A stretch of DNA of 64,000 bases from contig CAKRZO010000002.1 in assembly GCA_934433135.1 (NCBI GenBank), positions 248,001 to 312,000 of the forward strand, written 5' to 3'. Origin of the DNA: an uncultured Acetatifactor sp. (lineage in GTDB: Bacteria > Bacillota > Clostridia > Lachnospirales > Lachnospiraceae). Position 1 is the stretch's first letter. Each line of letters starts with the position of its first letter. Below are positions 41,904-51,305 of the stretch, one piece after another. A program made the translations under genes and the position numbers. Below the pieces are notes generated by a model, which saw only the letters and a list, made by a program, of their open reading frames with translations, did no database searches and had not been told where the DNA came from.

Positions 41904-42602
41904 ATGGATTGGACTTATATTGTGATAGTAATGCCCGCAGTGCTTTTTTCACTTTGGGCAAGTGCAAAAGTAAACAGCACCTTTCAGAAATATCAAAAGC
42001 AGCGGAATTCCAGAAATATAACCGGTGCCGAAGCTGCAAGGCAGGTCTTGGACAGCAACGGCTTGTATCAGGTCAGGATCGAACAGGTAGCAGGAGAGCT
42101 TACGGATCATTATGATCCTTCCGCCAATGTGATTCGCCTTTCTTCCGGTGTTTACGGAAGCACTTCAACGGCAGCTGTGGGAGTTGCCTGTCATGAGGCC
42201 GGACATGCCATTCAATATGCGGTAGGGTATGCACCGATTCGTTTTCGTGCGGCGATTATTCCGGTTACCAACATCGGTTCCAAACTGGCGGTTCCGCTGA
42301 TTTTTGCAGGACTTCTTATGGGAGGCGTAAGCTCCTTTTTCATTACGTTGGCTTATATCGGCGTTTTTGCATTCTCACTCAGTGCACTTTTCCAGCTGGT
42401 GACGCTTCCGACAGAGATCAATGCCAGCAAACGGGCACTGCAGTCGATTGAAAGCGCTAACCTTTTGTATGGAGAGGAACTGGAAGGAGCAAAAAAGGTT
42501 TTGACGGCAGCGGCATTGACCTATGTGGCGGCATTAGCAGTATCTTTAACACAGATTCTGCGCTTTCTGGTACTTTTAGGAGGAAGACGCAGGAATGACT
42601 GA
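41904..42602 (+). CDS. Membrane zinc metallopeptidase (YugP-like)
   Basis: The 232-residue product has an N-terminal membrane helix, the zinc motif CHEAGHAIQ (HExxH), the family region TEINASKRALQSIE and two or three further helices. It matches the YugP/Zn_peptidase_2 family, whose substrates are unknown. ATG 41904 was chosen for the AAGGAGAG site; the longer frame would start before the promoter. It overlaps the next gene by 8 bases. Confidence 0.88.
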   Translation: MDWTYIVIVMPAVLFSLWASAKVNSTFQKYQKQRNSRNITGAEAARQVLDSNGLYQVRIEQVAGELTDHYDPSANVIRLSSGVYGSTSTAAVGVACHEAGHAIQYAVGYAPIRFRAAIIPVTNIGSKLAVPLIFAGLLMGGVSSFFITLAYIGVFAFSLSALFQLVTLPTEINASKRALQSIESANLLYGEELEGAKKVLTAAALTYVAALAVSLTQILRFLVLLGGRRRND

Positions 42603-43782
42603 GGCAAAAATTCAGAAAGTTTGTCCGGCGGCGAAAAGATGCGGGGGGTGCAAGTGGATTGGAAGGCCATATGAAGAACAGCTTGCACAAAAGGAAAAAT
42701 GGGTGAGGGATCTGATGAAGCCTTTCTGCAGTCCGGAACCTATCATCGGAATGAAACATCCGGAACATTACCGGAATAAGGTGCATGCCGTTTTCGGAGA
42801 GGACAGAAGACATAATATCATATCCGGAACCTATGAAGAAGGAACCCACAGGATCGTTCCCATCGATTCCTGTCTGATTGAAAATCAGAAAGCGGATGAG
42901 ATTATTGTATCCATCAGGCAGTTAATCAAATCCTTCAAAATACGGCCGTATCAGGAAGATACCGGATACGGTCTTTTGCGGCATGTTTTGATACGGACAG
43001 CGCATGCTACAGGAGAAATATTGGTGGTATTGGTGCTTGTTTCCCCCATTATGCCGTCCAAAAACAATTTTGTAAAGGCGCTTTTAAAGGTGCATCCGGA
43101 GATTACAACTATTGTTGTAAATGTGAATAGTAACCGAACCAGTATGGTTCTGGGGGAAAAAGAGCAGGTTCTTTACGGAAAAGGTTATATAGAAGATGAA
43201 TTGTGCGGCTGCCGGTTTCGGATTTCCCCCAGATCTTTTTATCAGGTAAATCCGGTTCAGACACAGATTCTTTACACAAAAGCGTTGGAATATGCCGATC
43301 TTAGCGGAAAGGAAACTGTGATCGATGCTTACTGCGGAACCGGAACCATAGGGCTGATTGCCGCCGCAAAAGCAGGACAGGTGATCGGCGTGGAGCTGAA
43401 TCCGGATGCGGTACGGGATGCCAAAATCAATGCAAAGTGCAATGGAGTAAAGAATATTACATTTTACCGGAACGATGCCGGAAAATTTTTGACGGAAATG
43501 GCACAACAGAAAGCAGAAGCGGATGTGGTATTCATGGATCCGCCCAGAGCGGGAAGCGATGAGGCCTTTCTGGCATCGGCAGCACTTCTGCATCCGGCAA
43601 AGATCGTTTACATATCCTGCAATCCGGAGACGCTGGTGCGGGATCTTACCTATTTGAAAAAGAAAGGGTACCGGGTAAGCAAAGCGGTACCTGTGGATAT
43701 GTTCCCTTATACGGAGGTCAGGCATGTGGAAATGGTGTGCCTTCTGGAGACAGAAAAAGGCAGGACAAAAAAGAGATTTTGA
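42595..43782 (+). CDS. 23S rRNA (uracil-5)-methyltransferase, RlmD/TrmA family
   Basis: The 395-residue product has an iron-sulphur Cys cluster at the N-terminus (CPAAKRCGGCKW), FRISPRSFYQVNPVQT, the SAM loop DAYCGTGTIGL, the DPPRAGSDE motif and the catalytic Cys in YISCNPETLVRDL. It lacks an N-terminal TRAM domain, unlike classical RumA. It methylates a uridine in rRNA or, less likely, tRNA using SAM; which position cannot be told. Confidence 0.9.
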   Translation: MTEAKIQKVCPAAKRCGGCKWIGRPYEEQLAQKEKWVRDLMKPFCSPEPIIGMKHPEHYRNKVHAVFGEDRRHNIISGTYEEGTHRIVPIDSCLIENQKADEIIVSIRQLIKSFKIRPYQEDTGYGLLRHVLIRTAHATGEILVVLVLVSPIMPSKNNFVKALLKVHPEITTIVVNVNSNRTSMVLGEKEQVLYGKGYIEDELCGCRFRISPRSFYQVNPVQTQILYTKALEYADLSGKETVIDAYCGTGTIGLIAAAKAGQVIGVELNPDAVRDAKINAKCNGVKNITFYRNDAGKFLTEMAQQKAEADVVFMDPPRAGSDEAFLASAALLHPAKIVYISCNPETLVRDLTYLKKKGYRVSKAVPVDMFPYTEVRHVEMVCLLETEKGRTKKRF

Positions 43783-45529
43783 GAAGCTGTGTTTTGCAGC
43801 GGGGTTTGCGGCAGTACTTGCCATGCTGATTCCTTATCTGATACTGGGTACGGACAGTATTGTGAATTATCATGACCAGCTGGACGGAGAGATGATTGCT
43901 TATATCCTGCAGGCCAGACATCTTTTTTCCGGAAGTAATCAGATTCCGGAGTTTTTAAACGGAGCCTCCAAAGCGGCATTAACGATGCCCGCGCCCATGG
44001 CTGTTCTTCTTTTCCTTTTCGGGAATGATTTTGCAGCTTACGTTGTGATGCAGATTTTCGGCAGCGTTATCGGGTATCTGGGCATGTTTTTGCTGGCCGG
44101 GAAATTTACTGGAAAAGGGTGGATCGCCATGATTGCAGGTGTTTTGTATGCCTATCTTCCTTTTCTTCCGGTATACGGTCTTTCCCAGTACGGCCTTCCC
44201 TTGCTTTTGTGGTTTGTATTGGAATTAAAAGAGGGGCAGCATACTGACAAGCGCATTGCAGCGGCCGGTTTTTGCTATGGAATTTTTTATGCGTTCAATT
44301 CTTCTCTGGTGCTGGTCGGCTTTGCCGTACTGGGACTGCTTGCTTTGTCCTTTCTCTTTTTTGCATGCCGCAGGCAGATGGATAAGCGCGGGTGCTTTTA
44401 TCTGATCGGCTTATGGCTTTCATTGTGTGCCGTTTATGTGTCGGAGAATCTGCCGCTTTTCGGCAACCTGTTTGGGCAGGAAGGTTATATTTCCCATAAA
44501 GCGGAATATGTGTTGACATCCAGACCCTTTTGGAACGGTCTCCTGCAGACTTTTCTACAGGGAACGGAGCACAGCAAGGATTATCACAGTCTGATTTTGG
44601 CGGGCGGTTTCCTGTTGCTTCTCTGTGTTTTTTTGATGAGCCGGAAAACTTCTGCCGGGGAAATGTGCCGCCTTACCCTATGCTTTTTCGGAATCTGCGG
44701 GATTCTTTGTGCGGCTGCGGCATTCTGGAACAGTTTCCCGGGAATTGCTTTTCGGAAAAAACTGAATGCTCTGGGTGCTTTTCAGCTGGAACGGGTGGTA
44801 TGGCTTTGTCCGGTATTCTGGTATCTGGCGTTTGCCTGTGTTTTATGGGCGGCGGTTTTATTGTGGAGGGAAGGCCGATACAAGACATGGAAAAATGTCT
44901 GCGGGAAAATGGCATTTTGGAGTGCGGAAGTTCTGATCTTCGGACTTCTCGGAATGAACGGTATCACGGTATTCCTGAAAAGTAACAGTATTCCCAATCT
45001 GCGTAAGCTTGTGGATTCCGGCTATTCCGCCATCACCTATAATCAGTATTATGCAACGGATGTGATGGCACAGGTGAAAGACTATATTCGGGAGGAGACG
45101 GGAAAGGAGAGTTGCGATTATCGGGTGGCAAGCCTTGGAATTGATCCGGCAGCGGCGCTGAAGGCAGGTTTTTACTGCCTGGACGGCTATTCCAATAACT
45201 ATGCATTATCTTATAAACATGCATTCCGGGAGATTCTTTTACCGGAATTGGAGAAAAGCGATTATTTAAAGAATTATTTTGATGACTGGGGAAACCGCTG
45301 TTATCTGCTCAGCGCGGAATGCCCGGCTTATTATACGATTGAAAAAAACGGGTTCTATTTTACGGACTATCAGCTGAATACGGAGGCTTTTCGGAAACTG
45401 GGAGGAGAATACATCCTTTCGGCGGCTTATATTGTTAATGCGGGCGAGAACGGTCTTGAACTGGTGAGAGAACAGCCTTTCGAAACCGATACCAGCTATT
45501 ACCGCATCTTTTTGTACCGTGTTTTGTGA
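43724..45529 (+). CDS. Polytopic membrane protein (DUF6044-like)
   Basis: The 601-residue product has roughly ten to twelve membrane helices and a soluble C-terminal part (about 430-601). It resembles DUF6044 proteins, which share the layout of membrane glycosyltransferases (SIVNYHDQLDGEMIAY near residue 50), but no activity is established. It overlaps the methyltransferase gene by 59 bases; the ATG at 43724 has an ACGGAGG site, which supports this start. Its last codons and stop (GTTTTGTGA) fall inside a fragment of the dispersed repeat, so the C-terminus may have been altered by that insertion. Confidence 0.7.
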   Translation: MWKWCAFWRQKKAGQKRDFEKLCFAAGFAAVLAMLIPYLILGTDSIVNYHDQLDGEMIAYILQARHLFSGSNQIPEFLNGASKAALTMPAPMAVLLFLFGNDFAAYVVMQIFGSVIGYLGMFLLAGKFTGKGWIAMIAGVLYAYLPFLPVYGLSQYGLPLLLWFVLELKEGQHTDKRIAAAGFCYGIFYAFNSSLVLVGFAVLGLLALSFLFFACRRQMDKRGCFYLIGLWLSLCAVYVSENLPLFGNLFGQEGYISHKAEYVLTSRPFWNGLLQTFLQGTEHSKDYHSLILAGGFLLLLCVFLMSRKTSAGEMCRLTLCFFGICGILCAAAAFWNSFPGIAFRKKLNALGAFQLERVVWLCPVFWYLAFACVLWAAVLLWREGRYKTWKNVCGKMAFWSAEVLIFGLLGMNGITVFLKSNSIPNLRKLVDSGYSAITYNQYYATDVMAQVKDYIREETGKESCDYRVASLGIDPAAALKAGFYCLDGYSNNYALSYKHAFREILLPELEKSDYLKNYFDDWGNRCYLLSAECPAYYTIEKNGFYFTDYQLNTEAFRKLGGEYILSAAYIVNAGENGLELVREQPFETDTSYYRIFLYRVL

Positions 45530-45550
45530 ATGGCGCGTCTGAACCGTTAG
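45522..45550. repeat. Terminal fragment of the dispersed repeat, overlapping a gene end
   Basis: TTTTGTGAATGGCGCGTCTG followed by AACCGTTAG matches one end of copies A-C. The TGA in it is the stop codon of the membrane protein gene. Confidence 0.55.
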
Positions 45551-45576
45551 GTAATATAGGATAACTAAAAAAAATC

Positions 45577-45630
45577 TTGACAGAAAACCGGAATCGCATA
45601 TAATATCTTATGTAAATAGTTTGTGAACTA
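45577..45630 (+). promoter_or_regulatory. MarR-ABC operon promoter and putative MarR operator
   Basis: TTGACA (45577-45582), 16 bases, TATAAT (45599-45604). Just downstream the palindrome TAGTT-TGTG-AACTA (45617-45630) is a good candidate for the MarR binding site. Confidence 0.65.
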
Positions 45631-45668
45631 ACAAATTAGCAGAAACAGCTGCGGAAAGGAGTCGGAGG

Positions 45669-46136
45669 ATGACGGATAAAAAGCATATCGGTTTTGAACT
45701 GCGTTTGCTGCATAATCTGATCGGCGCCAGAATGAAGGAAGCTATGGAGGCAGACGGTGCCTGTCTGACCCCTGTTCAGCACTGGATCATTCGTTTCCTG
45801 GAGGAAAATTCCGATAAAGAAATTTTTCAGAAAGATCTGGAAGAAAAGTTCCGGGCCTCCAGGGCGACCGTTTCCTGCACCTTGCAGGTAATGGAGAAAA
45901 ATGGTCTGATTATCCGCTGCAGTGTGAAACAGGATGCAAGGCTGAAGTGCATTTTATTGACAGATAAAGCACGGGAATACAGCCTGAGGATCCGGCAGAA
46001 TGTGGAACAGACCGAGCAGCTGCTTCGCAAAGGGATGAGTGAGGCAGAGGCGGATGAGCTTCTTCGCCTGCTGCGTCTTGCCAGGACAAATCTGGAAAAC
46101 TATGAAAAAGGGAGAGAGGAGAAGAAATTATGCTGA
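45669..46136 (+). CDS. MarR-family transcriptional regulator
   Basis: The 155-residue winged-helix protein has LTPVQHWIIRFLEENSDKEI, the recognition helix region EEKFRASRATVSCTLQVMEKN and the wing KQDARLKCILLTDKA. It overlaps the ABC exporter gene by 7 bases and has a palindrome just after its promoter, so it very likely represses its own exporter operon and is released by a drug or other small ligand. Confidence 0.92.
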   Translation: MTDKKHIGFELRLLHNLIGARMKEAMEADGACLTPVQHWIIRFLEENSDKEIFQKDLEEKFRASRATVSCTLQVMEKNGLIIRCSVKQDARLKCILLTDKAREYSLRIRQNVEQTEQLLRKGMSEAEADELLRLLRLARTNLENYEKGREEKKLC

Positions 46137-47878
46137 AAACTCTTGGAGCTCAGATTAAGGAATTTAAAGTCCCCAGCATCATTACACCGTTGTGTATGGC
46201 GTTGGAAGTCGTTATGGAAATGATTATACCGCTGATGATGGCATCGATTGTGGATGACGGTATACAGGCAAATAATCTGCCGCATGTCTATCTGATGGGA
46301 GGTTGCATGATCCTTGCGGCGATCGTGTCGCTTGCAGCCGGTTTCGGAGGCGGTTATTTCGGAGCAAAGGCTTCGGCCGGATTTGCGCATAACCTGCGGG
46401 AATCCATGTTTACCAACATTCAGAAATATTCTTTCGCCAATATTGATAAGTTCAGTACGGCAGGGTTGGTAACTAGGCTGACAACGGATGTCACTAATGT
46501 GCAGAACGCATACCAGATGCTGCTGCGTATGTGCATCAGGGCGCCTTTTTCGCTGATATGTGCTATGTGTATGGCTTTCTTCATTAATGCCAGAGTCGCA
46601 AGAATTTATCTGGTTGCCGTCATTGTACTGGGAGGGTGCCTGGTGCTGATTATGAGCCGGACCATGAAGACTTTCCGGCGTATCTTTAAGAAATATGACG
46701 CTCTGAACGAAAGTGTACAGGAAAACGTGTCTGCCATCCGGGTTGTAAAGGCTTATGTCAGAGAAGACTATGAAGTGAAAAAGTTTAAGAATGCCAGCGG
46801 AAATGTCTATCAACTGTTTAAGAAGGCCGAGAACACTCTGGCGCTGAACAGTCCGCTGATGCAGTTTACAGTATACAGCTGTATTCTCGGAATCAGCTAT
46901 CTGGGAGCTAAGCTGATCGTGGCGCAGAGCATGACGACCGGTGATCTGATGAGCCTTCTGACATATTGCATGAACATCCTGATGAGCCTGATGATGCTTT
47001 CCATGGTATTTGTTATGCTTACCATGAGTGAAGCCAGTGCGGAACGTATCTGCGAAGTAATCAATGAAAAAAGCAGTCTGACGAACCCGGCAACCCCGGA
47101 TTATAATATCCCGGACGGAAGTATCTGTTTTGAAAATGTTTCTTTTAAATACAAAGAAGAAAGCAAGGAATATGTTCTTTCCGATGTGAATTTAAGGATT
47201 GCTTCCGGAGAGACCATCGGAATTCTGGGAAGTACGGGAAGCGCTAAGACCAGTTTGGTGAATCTGATCAGTCGTCTGTATGATGTATCTAAGGGAAGAA
47301 TTCTGGTAGGCGGAAAAGATGTACGCGCTTATGACCTGGAGACATTGCGCAATGAGGTGGCCGTGGTTCTGCAGAAGAATGTATTGTTCTTCGGCACCAT
47401 TCTGGAGAATTTGCGTTGGGGAAATGAAAATGCAGATGAGGAAGAATGCAAAAGGGTCTGCAGGCTTGCCTGTGCGGATGAATTTATTGAAAAGATGCCT
47501 GACGGATATGAGACGTACATTGAACAGGGAGGCACCAATGTTTCTGGCGGACAGAAGCAGAGACTTTGCATTGCCAGAGCGCTTTTAAAAAAGCCGAAGA
47601 TCCTGATCCTGGACGATTCCACGAGTGCGGTGGATACGGCTACAGATGCCAGAATCCGCAGGGCTTTTGCAGAGGAAATTCCGGGAACTACCAAAATTAT
47701 AATTGCACAGCGTATTTCCAGTATAGAGCATGCGGATCGTGTAATTGTAATGGAGGAAGGAAAGATAAATGCCTTTGATACACCGGAGAATCTTCTAAAA
47801 GAAAATAAGATTTATCGGGATATTTATCTGCAGCAGACATCCGGCGGCGGAGATTTTGATGAGAAGGGAGAGATGTGA
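46130..47878 (+). CDS. Multidrug-type ABC exporter subunit 1
   Basis: The 582-residue half-transporter has six membrane helices and an ATPase domain with Walker A GSTGSAKTS (Ala in place of the usual last Gly), signature VSGGQKQR and Walker B ILILDDSTSAVD with Asp for the catalytic Glu. It forms the degenerate-site partner of the next protein. It is translationally coupled to MarR, pointing to regulated efflux. Confidence 0.92.
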   Translation: MLKTLGAQIKEFKVPSIITPLCMALEVVMEMIIPLMMASIVDDGIQANNLPHVYLMGGCMILAAIVSLAAGFGGGYFGAKASAGFAHNLRESMFTNIQKYSFANIDKFSTAGLVTRLTTDVTNVQNAYQMLLRMCIRAPFSLICAMCMAFFINARVARIYLVAVIVLGGCLVLIMSRTMKTFRRIFKKYDALNESVQENVSAIRVVKAYVREDYEVKKFKNASGNVYQLFKKAENTLALNSPLMQFTVYSCILGISYLGAKLIVAQSMTTGDLMSLLTYCMNILMSLMMLSMVFVMLTMSEASAERICEVINEKSSLTNPATPDYNIPDGSICFENVSFKYKEESKEYVLSDVNLRIASGETIGILGSTGSAKTSLVNLISRLYDVSKGRILVGGKDVRAYDLETLRNEVAVVLQKNVLFFGTILENLRWGNENADEEECKRVCRLACADEFIEKMPDGYETYIEQGGTNVSGGQKQRLCIARALLKKPKILILDDSTSAVDTATDARIRRAFAEEIPGTTKIIIAQRISSIEHADRVIVMEEGKINAFDTPENLLKENKIYRDIYLQQTSGGGDFDEKGEM

Positions 47879-47879
47879 T

Positions 47880-49793
47880 ATGGCAGGACATGGACCTATG
47901 GGAAGAGTACCCAGAGGCGTAAAGCCGAAACTGGAAAACCCGAAAGGCATCTTCCTTCGTTTGATGAAATTTGTTCTAAAAGATTATGCATTTGCGGGAA
48001 TAGTTGTCATTCTTTGTATTGTTATTACCGTATTGTCCAGCGTACAGGGAACATTGTTCATGAAGAACCTGATTGATGATTATATTACACCATTGATCGG
48101 AAAGCAGAATCCTGACTTTTCCGGCCTGATTGCGGCAATTGTGAGGGTGGCCTGTTTTTATGCGGCAGGTGTGGCTGCTGCTTATCTGCAGTCCCGGATC
48201 ATGGTCGTGATTACCCAGGGAACCATGAGAAATCTGAGAGACCGCCTTTTTACTCATATGGAAAGTCTGCCGATTTCTTATTTTGATACCCATTCCCATG
48301 GGGATATCATGTCAATTTATACCAATGACGTAGATTCTTTGCGCCAGATGATTAGCCAGTCTATTCCGCAGTTGTTAAACAGCAGTATTACGATTGTCAG
48401 TGTTTTCTTCAGCATGGTCAGCTTAAGCATTCCGTTGACCGTGGTTACGCTTCTTATGGTGGCGTTGATGCTCTTTACAACGGGAAAGGTAGCCAGATTG
48501 TCGGGAAGTAATTTCGTGGCACAGCAAAGAGCGATCGGAAATCTGAACGGATATATTGAAGAGATGATGAACGGACAGAAAGTGGTAAAGGTTTTCTGTC
48601 ATGAGGAAAAGACTCTGGAGGAATTCAAAAACAGGAATGATGAATTGTTTCGGAACGCAGAGCTGGCAAACCGCTATGCCAATGTACTGGGACCGATTAA
48701 TGCACAGCTGGGAAATATGAGCTATGTATTGTGTGCTATGGCGGGAGGTGTTCTGGCGATTAACGGCTGGACCGGATTGACGGTTGGGAGACTTGCCAGT
48801 TTCCTGACTTTTAATAAGAGCTTTAACATGCCGATTAATCAGATCAGCATGCAGTTTAACAGCATCATTATGGCATTGGCAGGCGCGGACAGGGTCTTCA
48901 AATTGCTGGATGAAAAACCGGAAGTGGACGAAGGATATGTTACGCTGGTGCAGGCAAAGAAGGAAGACGGTCAGATTGTAGAAGTATCGGAGCGGACCGG
49001 AATGTGGGCATGGAAGCATCCGCATAAAGCGGACGGAACCGTTACGTACACACCGTTAGAGGGCGATGTGGTATTTGACGGAGTGGATTTCGGATATGTT
49101 CCGGAAAAAATCGTGCTTCATGATGTGAAACTGTATGCGCAGCCTGGACAGAAGATTGCCTTTGTCGGATCTACAGGTGCCGGAAAAACCACTATTACGA
49201 ACCTGATTAACCGTTTCTACGATATTCAGGATGGAAAGATACGGTATGACGGTATTAATATCAATAAGATCAAAAAGGCCGATCTAAGGCGTTCCTTGGG
49301 AATTGTTCTGCAGGATACGCATCTGTTTACCGGAACGGTTATGGAAAATATCCGCTACGGCAGGCTGGATGCTTCGGATGAGGAAGTCTATGCAGCTGCA
49401 AAGCTGGCCAATGCCCATGGATTTATCACAAGATTGCCGAAAGGATATGACACAGTTCTTACCGGGGACGGCGGCAATTTAAGCCAGGGACAGAGACAGC
49501 TTTTGGCCATTGCCCGTGCAGCGGTGGCGGATCCGCCGGTATTGATTCTGGACGAGGCAACTTCTTCCATTGATACCAGAACCGAGAAAATCGTGCAGGA
49601 GGGCATGGATAAACTGATGAAGGGAAGAACCACTTTTGTGATTGCACACAGGCTTTCCACCGTACGTAACAGTGATTGCATTATGGTTCTGGAACAGGGC
49701 AGAATCATTGAAAGAGGAACCCATGAGGAATTGATTGCACAGAAAGGAAAGTATTATCAGCTTTACACCGGCGGAATGGCGGAAACGTCATAA
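47880..49793 (+). CDS. Multidrug-type ABC exporter subunit 2
   Basis: The 637-residue partner has Walker A GSTGAGKTT, signature NLSQGQRQ and Walker B LILDEATSSIDTRTE with the catalytic Glu. A 40-residue insertion between membrane and ATPase domains (about residues 350-395, including GMWAWKHPHKADG) makes it longer than usual. ATG 47880 was chosen for the AAGGGAGAG site; the upstream in-frame start lacks one. Confidence 0.92.
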   Translation: MAGHGPMGRVPRGVKPKLENPKGIFLRLMKFVLKDYAFAGIVVILCIVITVLSSVQGTLFMKNLIDDYITPLIGKQNPDFSGLIAAIVRVACFYAAGVAAAYLQSRIMVVITQGTMRNLRDRLFTHMESLPISYFDTHSHGDIMSIYTNDVDSLRQMISQSIPQLLNSSITIVSVFFSMVSLSIPLTVVTLLMVALMLFTTGKVARLSGSNFVAQQRAIGNLNGYIEEMMNGQKVVKVFCHEEKTLEEFKNRNDELFRNAELANRYANVLGPINAQLGNMSYVLCAMAGGVLAINGWTGLTVGRLASFLTFNKSFNMPINQISMQFNSIIMALAGADRVFKLLDEKPEVDEGYVTLVQAKKEDGQIVEVSERTGMWAWKHPHKADGTVTYTPLEGDVVFDGVDFGYVPEKIVLHDVKLYAQPGQKIAFVGSTGAGKTTITNLINRFYDIQDGKIRYDGININKIKKADLRRSLGIVLQDTHLFTGTVMENIRYGRLDASDEEVYAAAKLANAHGFITRLPKGYDTVLTGDGGNLSQGQRQLLAIARAAVADPPVLILDEATSSIDTRTEKIVQEGMDKLMKGRTTFVIAHRLSTVRNSDCIMVLEQGRIIERGTHEELIAQKGKYYQLYTGGMAETS

Positions 49794-49802
49794 AATAAGA
49801 GT

Positions 49803-49860
49803 GAATTTGCAATTTTGTGCACCATCATCGGAATCCTCAGGAGTCTGCCCTTAGAAAACG
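49803..49860 (-). repeat. Structured intergenic repeat, copy 3 (partial)
   Basis: On the minus strand CTAAGGGCAGACTCC, GGATTCC and CACAAAATTG match the first half of copy 1; the conserved GCGARAGCG part and right arm are missing. Confidence 0.5.
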
Positions 49861-49906
49861 GCTCTTAATATAGTTGTAAGTTTATAGTAAAATGTTGCAT
49901 AAGCGG

Positions 49907-49935
49907 TTGCGGAAAACGGCAGAAGATAGTATAAT
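49907..49935 (+). promoter_or_regulatory. Promoter of the SGNH hydrolase gene
   Basis: TTGCGG (49907-49912), 17 bases, TATAAT (49930-49935). Confidence 0.65.
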
Positions 49936-50024
49936 AGACAAGACAGCCGGGGCAGATTTGATCCGCCGGCAAGTAGAACCGGGCAGTATCGGGTACCGTC
50001 TGGTGAGCCAAAGAGGAAAAGAAA

Positions 50025-50819
50025 ATGGATATGAGGCAGTTTTGGAAGAACGAAAACGAGAAGCCGTTGGACCACATTGTAAATGATGGTGGCTTCTGCA
50101 GTATTTTCCGCACCATCGGATGTATCGGTGACAGCTTGTCTTCAGGTGAGTTTGAAGGAATGTCGGCGGAAGGACAGAAATCTTATCATGATCTTTATGA
50201 ATATTCCTGGGGACAGTATCTGGCAAGAATATGCGGCAGTAAGGTTTATAATTTTTCCAGAGGCGGTATGACGGCAAAGGAGTATGTGGAGAGCTTTGCA
50301 CAGGAGAATGATTTCTGGAATCCGGATAAGGCGTGTCAGGCTTATATTATTGCATTGGGCGTCAATGATCTATGCGGGCAAAATATGGAAGTAGGGACGA
50401 CGAAGGATATCTGCTGGGACGATGAAACGAAAAATGCGCCGACTTTTGCCGGATACTACGGGGCAATTGTCCAAAAATACAAAAAGATTCAGCCGGATGC
50501 CAAATTTTTCTTTATGACAATGCCGCGGGATACCGTAAATCCGGGAGTCGGCAGCAAAGCAGAGGCACAGAGAGAGTTGTTGTATGGACTGAAGAATGTT
50601 TTTGCCAATTCTTATATATTGGATTTGTGGCAGTACGGTCCGGATTATAACAAGGAATTCGGGGAACAGTTTTTTCTGGGTGGACATATGAATCCTTGCG
50701 GTTATATTTTGACTGCAAAAATAGTGGCATCCTATATTGATTATCTTGTAAGAAATCATATTGACGATTTCCGGCAGACAGGGTTTATCGGAACTCCGTA
50801 TAAGTATTGCAAACTTTAA
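50025..50819 (+). CDS. SGNH/GDSL-family hydrolase
   Basis: The 264-residue protein has no signal peptide. The SGNH blocks are visible: GCIGDSLSSGEFEG (Ser), NFSRGGMTAKEY (Gly), ALGVNDLCG (Asn) and GGHMNPCGY (His). Such enzymes hydrolyse esters or acetyl groups, often on carbohydrates. The substrate is unknown; cytosolic location suggests an intracellular sugar or acyl ester. A GAGGAAAAG site precedes ATG 50025. Confidence 0.85.
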   Translation: MDMRQFWKNENEKPLDHIVNDGGFCSIFRTIGCIGDSLSSGEFEGMSAEGQKSYHDLYEYSWGQYLARICGSKVYNFSRGGMTAKEYVESFAQENDFWNPDKACQAYIIALGVNDLCGQNMEVGTTKDICWDDETKNAPTFAGYYGAIVQKYKKIQPDAKFFFMTMPRDTVNPGVGSKAEAQRELLYGLKNVFANSYILDLWQYGPDYNKEFGEQFFLGGHMNPCGYILTAKIVASYIDYLVRNHIDDFRQTGFIGTPYKYCKL

Positions 50820-50837
50820 TGAGGAGGGAAGGTACAT

Positions 50838-51275
50838 ATGAGCAAGAAGAGTGGTTTTATTGCGGAATTTAAGAAATTTATCACCAAAGGGAATGTCATG
50901 GATATGGCCGTCGGCGTGATTGTCGGCGGTGCGTTTACGACAATTGTAACCAGTTTAAATCAGGATATTCTGACGCCGATTCTGGGAATTTTCGGCGGTG
51001 TGGACTTTTCGGAGCTTAAGCTTGTGCTGGGAAGCGGAGAGAATGCTCCCGTGCTGGGGTATGGTAATTTTATTACTGCAGTTATTAATTTCCTGATCAC
51101 CGCACTTGTTATTTTCTGCCTAGTAAAGGGAATCAATACAATTAATGCCAAATTCAAGCCTAAGGAGGAACCGAAGGCTCCGACAACCAAAATCTGTCCG
51201 TTCTGTAAGAGTACGATTGCGCTGGAAGCAACCAGATGTCCGCATTGTACTTCGCAGTTGGAAGAGGAAGAGTAA
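50838..51275 (+). CDS. mscL: Large-conductance mechanosensitive channel MscL with zinc-ribbon tail
   Basis: The 145-residue product has the MscL N-terminus and first helix (FKKFITKGNVMDMAVGVIVGGAF), the periplasmic loop and a second helix (about 77-98). In place of a simple charged bundle, the cytosolic tail carries two CxxC pairs (Cys120/123 and Cys134/137: CPFC ... CPHC), a probable zinc ribbon. It releases solutes on hypo-osmotic shock. It follows the SGNH gene by 18 bases with a GAGGAGGGAAGG site. Confidence 0.93.
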   Translation: MSKKSGFIAEFKKFITKGNVMDMAVGVIVGGAFTTIVTSLNQDILTPILGIFGGVDFSELKLVLGSGENAPVLGYGNFITAVINFLITALVIFCLVKGINTINAKFKPKEEPKAPTTKICPFCKSTIALEATRCPHCTSQLEEEE

Positions 51276-51305
51276 ATGAGCATTTGAATATGCCATTTGC
51301 ACAAA

